From the NCBI GenBank assembly GCA_019637095.1, contig JAHBWG010000016.1, forward strand, positions 1-64,000: 64,000 bases of DNA, written 5' to 3'. The notes below the pieces were generated by a model. It ran no database searches, was not told the origin of the DNA, and worked only from the letters and a program-made list of their open reading frames with translations. Source of the stretch: Sandaracinaceae bacterium. Lineage in GTDB: Bacteria; Myxococcota_A; Polyangia; Polyangiales; Sandaracinaceae. Shown here in pieces: positions 60,770-64,000 of the stretch. Within the stretch, counting starts at the first letter, position 1. Every line of letters starts with the position of its first letter. The position numbers were made by a program, and so were the translations under genes.

Positions 60770-61753
60770 ATGCGCCACCTCCTCGTCCTCGCGATCGCGC
60801 TCGCCGGTTGTGACGGCCCCCCGCCGGCCGGCGGCGAAGACGCCGCGGCTCCGCCCGCGTGCGAGTACCCCTCGCACGACGGAACGCTCGCGCTCGGCCG
60901 GGTGATCCCGCCCTGGCGCTGGGAGAACGTGCGCGACGAGGACGGCGCCGTGCGCGCGCTCGACCTGCGCGAGGTCCACTGCTCGCCCGCGTACGACGGC
61001 TACCGCTCGATCGTGCTGGTCGTGGGCGCGGGCTGGTGCCCGGCGTGCCCTGAGTACCTGCGCGCGGTGAACGCGATGAGCCGCGCGCTCGAGGATCGCG
61101 GCGCGCTGGTCGTCTACGTCGAGGTGGAGACGGCGGCGTTCGAGCCGGCGAGCGGCGAGGACGCGGAGCGCTACGTGAACGGGCTCATCGGCGACGGCCC
61201 GGGCCTGCGGGTCGGCGACGGGGACAACACCGAGCCGAGCGCGCTGCGCCGGCTCGTGACGCGCATGCCGAGCGGCTACTTCATCCGGCGGCGCGACATG
61301 GTGGTCGGCGCCGATCAGAAGGACACGATCTACCAGCTCGACTGGGGCTCGCTCGCGGCCGATCCCGAGCAGCCGTGGACGCCGATGCCGCCGCCCTTCG
61401 TCGCGCGGTGCGGGCCCGAGGACGAGGAGGCCGGCGAGCCCAACGACGAGCTCGCGCGCGCGCAGCCGATCCGCTTCGACGAGGAGGTCGCCGGCGGGGT
61501 CTGCGCGCCCGGCGGCGACTTCTATCGGATCGACGAGACCGGGCCCTGGCGGTTCGATCTCTACACCCAGTTCCTCGCGGACCGGCAGAACCTCGACCTG
61601 CGCTTGTACGATCGGTCGGGCGAGCGGATCGGGGGCTCGACGCAGCGCTCGAACCACGACTGGGTCGACTACGAGGGCCCCGCGTACGTCGAGGTGTACG
61701 GGCACGACGGCGCGTCGGCGACGTACCGCGTGACGCTCGGGCCGCAGCCCTGA
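60770..61753 (+). CDS. Thioredoxin-fold lipoprotein with PPC domain
   Basis: A 327-residue lipoprotein (AIALAGC, Cys14). Residues about 75-200 form a thioredoxin-like domain with GWCPACPEY (Cys90, Cys93). A C-terminal beta domain from about 230 is of the bacterial pre-peptidase C-terminal (PPC) type (EPNDELARAQPI, FYRIDETGPWRFDLYTQ, VEVYGHDGASATYRVTL). It is probably a thiol-disulfide protein of the cell envelope. Confidence 0.78.
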   Translation: MRHLLVLAIALAGCDGPPPAGGEDAAAPPACEYPSHDGTLALGRVIPPWRWENVRDEDGAVRALDLREVHCSPAYDGYRSIVLVVGAGWCPACPEYLRAVNAMSRALEDRGALVVYVEVETAAFEPASGEDAERYVNGLIGDGPGLRVGDGDNTEPSALRRLVTRMPSGYFIRRRDMVVGADQKDTIYQLDWGSLAADPEQPWTPMPPPFVARCGPEDEEAGEPNDELARAQPIRFDEEVAGGVCAPGGDFYRIDETGPWRFDLYTQFLADRQNLDLRLYDRSGERIGGSTQRSNHDWVDYEGPAYVEVYGHDGASATYRVTLGPQP

Positions 61754-61762
61754 CACGAGGGC

Positions 61763-62923
61763 TCACCCCGGGGGCGTCTCGAGCTCGCCCCCGGGCCGCA
61801 GCGCGAAGCGATCGCGCTCGCGCGGGTGGACGGGCTCCGGGCTCGGCCACGGCCAGCCGCCGAACTGCGTGCGCTGGTAGTCCGCGTAGGCCTGCCGGAT
61901 CTCCGCGTCGGTGTTCATCACGAACGGGCCGTGCCGCGCGACGGGCTCGCGGATCGGCACGCCGGAGAGCACGAGCAGCTCGCTCGGGCCGGCGCCCGCG
62001 CTCAGCGCGACCTCCGCGTCGGGGCGCAAGACGACGTGATGGTAGCGAGGGATCGCGCGCCCGCCCGCGGAGAGGCCCTCACCCTCGAAGTAGTAGAGCG
62101 AGCGGTTCGCGCCCGCGGGCGCGGCGGGCAGCGTGAACGTCGCGCCGGGCTCGAGCGCGACGCTCCAGATGTCGACGCGGTGATCGTCCGACGACGCCCA
62201 CGAGCGCGGCGGCGGCGCGGGCGCGCGCGTGCCCTCGTAGCGCCCCGCGACCACCGTCACGCGGGCGCGGCGCCCCGCCGCGTCCACGCGCTCCGCCGAG
62301 GGGATGCTCGGCTGCCAGAGCATCGAGAAGTGCGGCTCGACCATCTTGTGCGTGGCCGGCAGGTTCAGCCAGATCTGGAAGAGCTCGAGGCGGTTCTCCT
62401 CCTCGCCCGACAACAACGGGAACATCTCCGCGTGCTGGATCCCGCGGCCCGCGGTGAGCCACTGCACGTCGCCGCCGCCGTATCGCGCGGTCGCGCCGAG
62501 CGAGTCGGCGTGATCGAGCCGGCCGCGGCGCACCACCGTCACCGTCTCGAAGCCGCGGTGCGGGTGCCGCGGGAACCCGGGGACGACCTCGCCGTGGTAC
62601 ATGCGCCAGCCGTCGAGGCCCGCGAAGTCGTTCCCGAGTCGCCGCCCCGCGAGCGAGGTCGCCGGCCCGAGCCGCGGGTTGCCCGGCGGGTAGCGGTCGT
62701 CGTGGTGCATGCAGAAGAGGAACGGATCGCGCGTCTGCCACGGCGTCGTGAGCGGCTCGACGGAGAGCACCGCGTCGGCGCCGGTGCGCGCGGGGGGCGG
62801 CAGGCGCGCGCCGCCGAGATCGACGCGGGCGCGGCGCTCCGGCTCGGGCGCGCAGCCGACGAGGGCGTAGGCGCCCGAGGCCATCAGCAGCTCGAGCGCG
62901 CGGCGGCGGCCGATCTCGTCCAT
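61763..62923 (-). CDS. Pirin-family protein with lipoprotein/Tat-type signal
   Basis: A 386-residue pirin: N-terminal cupin with HPHRGFETVTVV and DVQWLTAGRGIQHAEMF (metal ligands), and a C-terminal cupin (LYYFEGEGLSAGG). Unusually it starts MDEIGRRRALELLMASGAYALVGC, with basic residues, a hydrophobic stretch and a lipobox (Cys24), implying export. Most pirins are cytoplasmic quercetinases or redox regulators. ATG 62923 is preceded by an in-frame GTG. Confidence 0.85.
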   Translation of the reverse strand: MDEIGRRRALELLMASGAYALVGCAPEPERRARVDLGGARLPPPARTGADAVLSVEPLTTPWQTRDPFLFCMHHDDRYPPGNPRLGPATSLAGRRLGNDFAGLDGWRMYHGEVVPGFPRHPHRGFETVTVVRRGRLDHADSLGATARYGGGDVQWLTAGRGIQHAEMFPLLSGEEENRLELFQIWLNLPATHKMVEPHFSMLWQPSIPSAERVDAAGRRARVTVVAGRYEGTRAPAPPPRSWASSDDHRVDIWSVALEPGATFTLPAAPAGANRSLYYFEGEGLSAGGRAIPRYHHVVLRPDAEVALSAGAGPSELLVLSGVPIREPVARHGPFVMNTDAEIRQAYADYQRTQFGGWPWPSPEPVHPRERDRFALRPGGELETPPG

Positions 62924-62963
62924 CACGCGCGATCGTGGGGCGCGCGGCCCGACGCGTAAAGGC

Positions 62964-64000
62964 TCACAGCGTCAGGTAGAAGAAGTTGAGGCACATCTCG
63001 TCTTGCGTGCCGTCGCCCCAGCGCACCGTGTCGTCGCGCGACATCGTGTTGTAGGTGCACGTGATCGAGACGGTGTCGCTCGGCTGGATCGTGATCGGGC
63101 GGGTGAACCAGTAGGCGAGCTGCCAGTTGAAGTCCCAGCGCGGGACGTCGATGAGGCACTCGTCCGACGAGCCCGTCCGCTCCACGCGGAGCTGGCGCCC
63201 CAGCGTGTGCATGTGGGGGAACATCCCGTGCGCGCGCACGGGGACCGGCAGCACCGAGAGGCTCTGCGAGGTGGTCTGCGTCACGCTCGCCATCCGCGGC
63301 GGCAGGACGATGCCGGTGTGCGCGAGCGGGACGATGTAGGCCGGGCTCGCGCTCGACGCGGTCCGCAGATCGACGCGCGTGCGGTCGTCCGTCGGCGCGC
63401 CGCGCACGAGGTTGTTGTAGTGGATCTGCACGACCTGCGCGCGGCCCGCGGCGAGCTGCACGCCGGTCCCGCGCGGGAAGAGCGTGGCGCCGGCGCCCGG
63501 CGCCCAGAGCACCATCGGCGCCGCGTCGACGCGCGGCCCGCCGAAGCACTGGTAGCCGTCGCCGACCGCGCCCTCCGTCGCGTCGAGGTTGCGCGCCTCG
63601 CGGGCCGCCGCGTCGCTCGTCGGGTTGTAGACGATGACGTGGTGGACGCGCTGCGTGTTGCCGGGGTGCACCTCGTAGCCGGTCACGTACGTGTCCGCCG
63701 TCGTGCCCGTCTCGATGACGAAGCAGCGGTAGTCGTCGTCCATGCCCTGCATGATCGCGTACGTGTCGGGCATCTCGAGCGTGAGGTCCGCGGTGCCCAG
63801 GCTCGGGAGCTCCGACGGCGTCGGCGCCGGCGTGCTCGGATCGCCTTCGAGCATGCCCTGCTCGACCCAGCGGCCGATCGTCGCGATCTCCGCGTCGGTC
63901 AGCCCGCGGTGGTTCGAGAACGTCTGGCACTCACCGGAGTTGTCGGCGAGGAACGGCGGCATGATGCGCGCGGCGGTGATCTCGGCCATCCGCTCGCCGA
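62964..64000 (-). CDS. Copper type II monooxygenase-like protein, 5' end outside window
   Basis: An open frame from the right edge to a stop at 62964. It has the layout of ascorbate-dependent copper monooxygenases: QRVHHVIVYN (first His cluster), VQIHYNN, HGMFPHMHTLG (second His cluster) and DEMCLNFFYL (Met ligand). The visible N-terminal part contains an ITAARIMPPF and GLTDAEIATIGRWVEQG segment like the end of a c-type cytochrome domain, whose heme site would lie beyond the edge. The family hydroxylates or binds copper in the periplasm. Confidence 0.8.
   Translation of the reverse strand, partial: GERMAEITAARIMPPFLADNSGECQTFSNHRGLTDAEIATIGRWVEQGMLEGDPSTPAPTPSELPSLGTADLTLEMPDTYAIMQGMDDDYRCFVIETGTTADTYVTGYEVHPGNTQRVHHVIVYNPTSDAAAREARNLDATEGAVGDGYQCFGGPRVDAAPMVLWAPGAGATLFPRGTGVQLAAGRAQVVQIHYNNLVRGAPTDDRTRVDLRTASSASPAYIVPLAHTGIVLPPRMASVTQTTSQSLSVLPVPVRAHGMFPHMHTLGRQLRVERTGSSDECLIDVPRWDFNWQLAYWFTRPITIQPSDTVSITCTYNTMSRDDTVRWGDGTQDEMCLNFFYLTL

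Overview
The window is very GC-rich DNA with long gene-dense stretches, frequent GTG/TTG starts, many lipoproteins, PilZ/receiver/DUF4388-type regulators, and NtrC-type two-component systems. This is the style of a large-genome myxobacterium (order Polyangiales, Sandaracinus-like). The assignment is inferred from gene content and base composition; there is no rRNA or marker phylogeny here.

Layout. 1-4977: a Tat-type exported protein, a metallophosphoesterase, a membrane-anchored unknown and a MATE transporter. 5070-10565: two GH13 (alpha-amylase family) lipoproteins flanking a TerB-like protein and DNA polymerase IV. 10579-15089: spermidine synthase, a PilZ-receiver-DUF4388 regulator, then an aminotransferase diverging from mtnB-mtnD (methionine salvage), which would recycle the methylthioadenosine that spermidine synthase releases. 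15142-22550: a SUFU-like protein, a NYN-domain protein, an RNA methyltransferase-like protein, M32 and M15 peptidases and two LuxR-type regulators.

22600-26256: a transferred island. It is an Rhs/YD-repeat polymorphic toxin gene, cut short at its 5' end and frameshifted just before its toxin tip. A lower-GC toxin domain and a lower-GC probable immunity gene follow 3 nt apart, and a ~95-bp remnant of Rhs core DNA lies beyond them.

26353-44915: a radical SAM gene, an NtrC-type regulator and a PD40-propeller lipoprotein, then a complete type II secretion cluster in the order gspC-D-E-F-(GspG-like)-G-H-I-J-K-L-M-N. A textbook sigma-54 promoter lies just before gspC, and an 11-bp motif is shared between that promoter region and the upstream region of the NtrC-type regulator gene. 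Several secretion proteins carry unusual additions: a collagen-like tail on GspI, Gly-rich triplets in GspD, a large insertion in the GspE zinc domain, and a GspG-like protein without a prepilin signal. gspD is frameshifted in a GGC tract. The GH13 lipoproteins are plausible substrates or neighbours of this export machinery.

44973-64000: small enzymes (SDR, methyltransferase, sulfurtransferase, alpha/beta hydrolase); a four-hairpin repeat between convergent genes; a histidine kinase/NtrC-type regulator/pseudo-receiver operon facing a duplicated operator and a sigma-54-like element; a TSUP transporter; an ExbD-like lipoprotein; a large receiver-like membrane protein; a thioredoxin-fold lipoprotein; an apparently exported pirin; and a copper type II monooxygenase cut by the window end. 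No tRNA, rRNA or CRISPR array was seen. At least eight genes have a TAnnnT box only 5-8 nt before the start codon, suggesting leaderless transcription is common.
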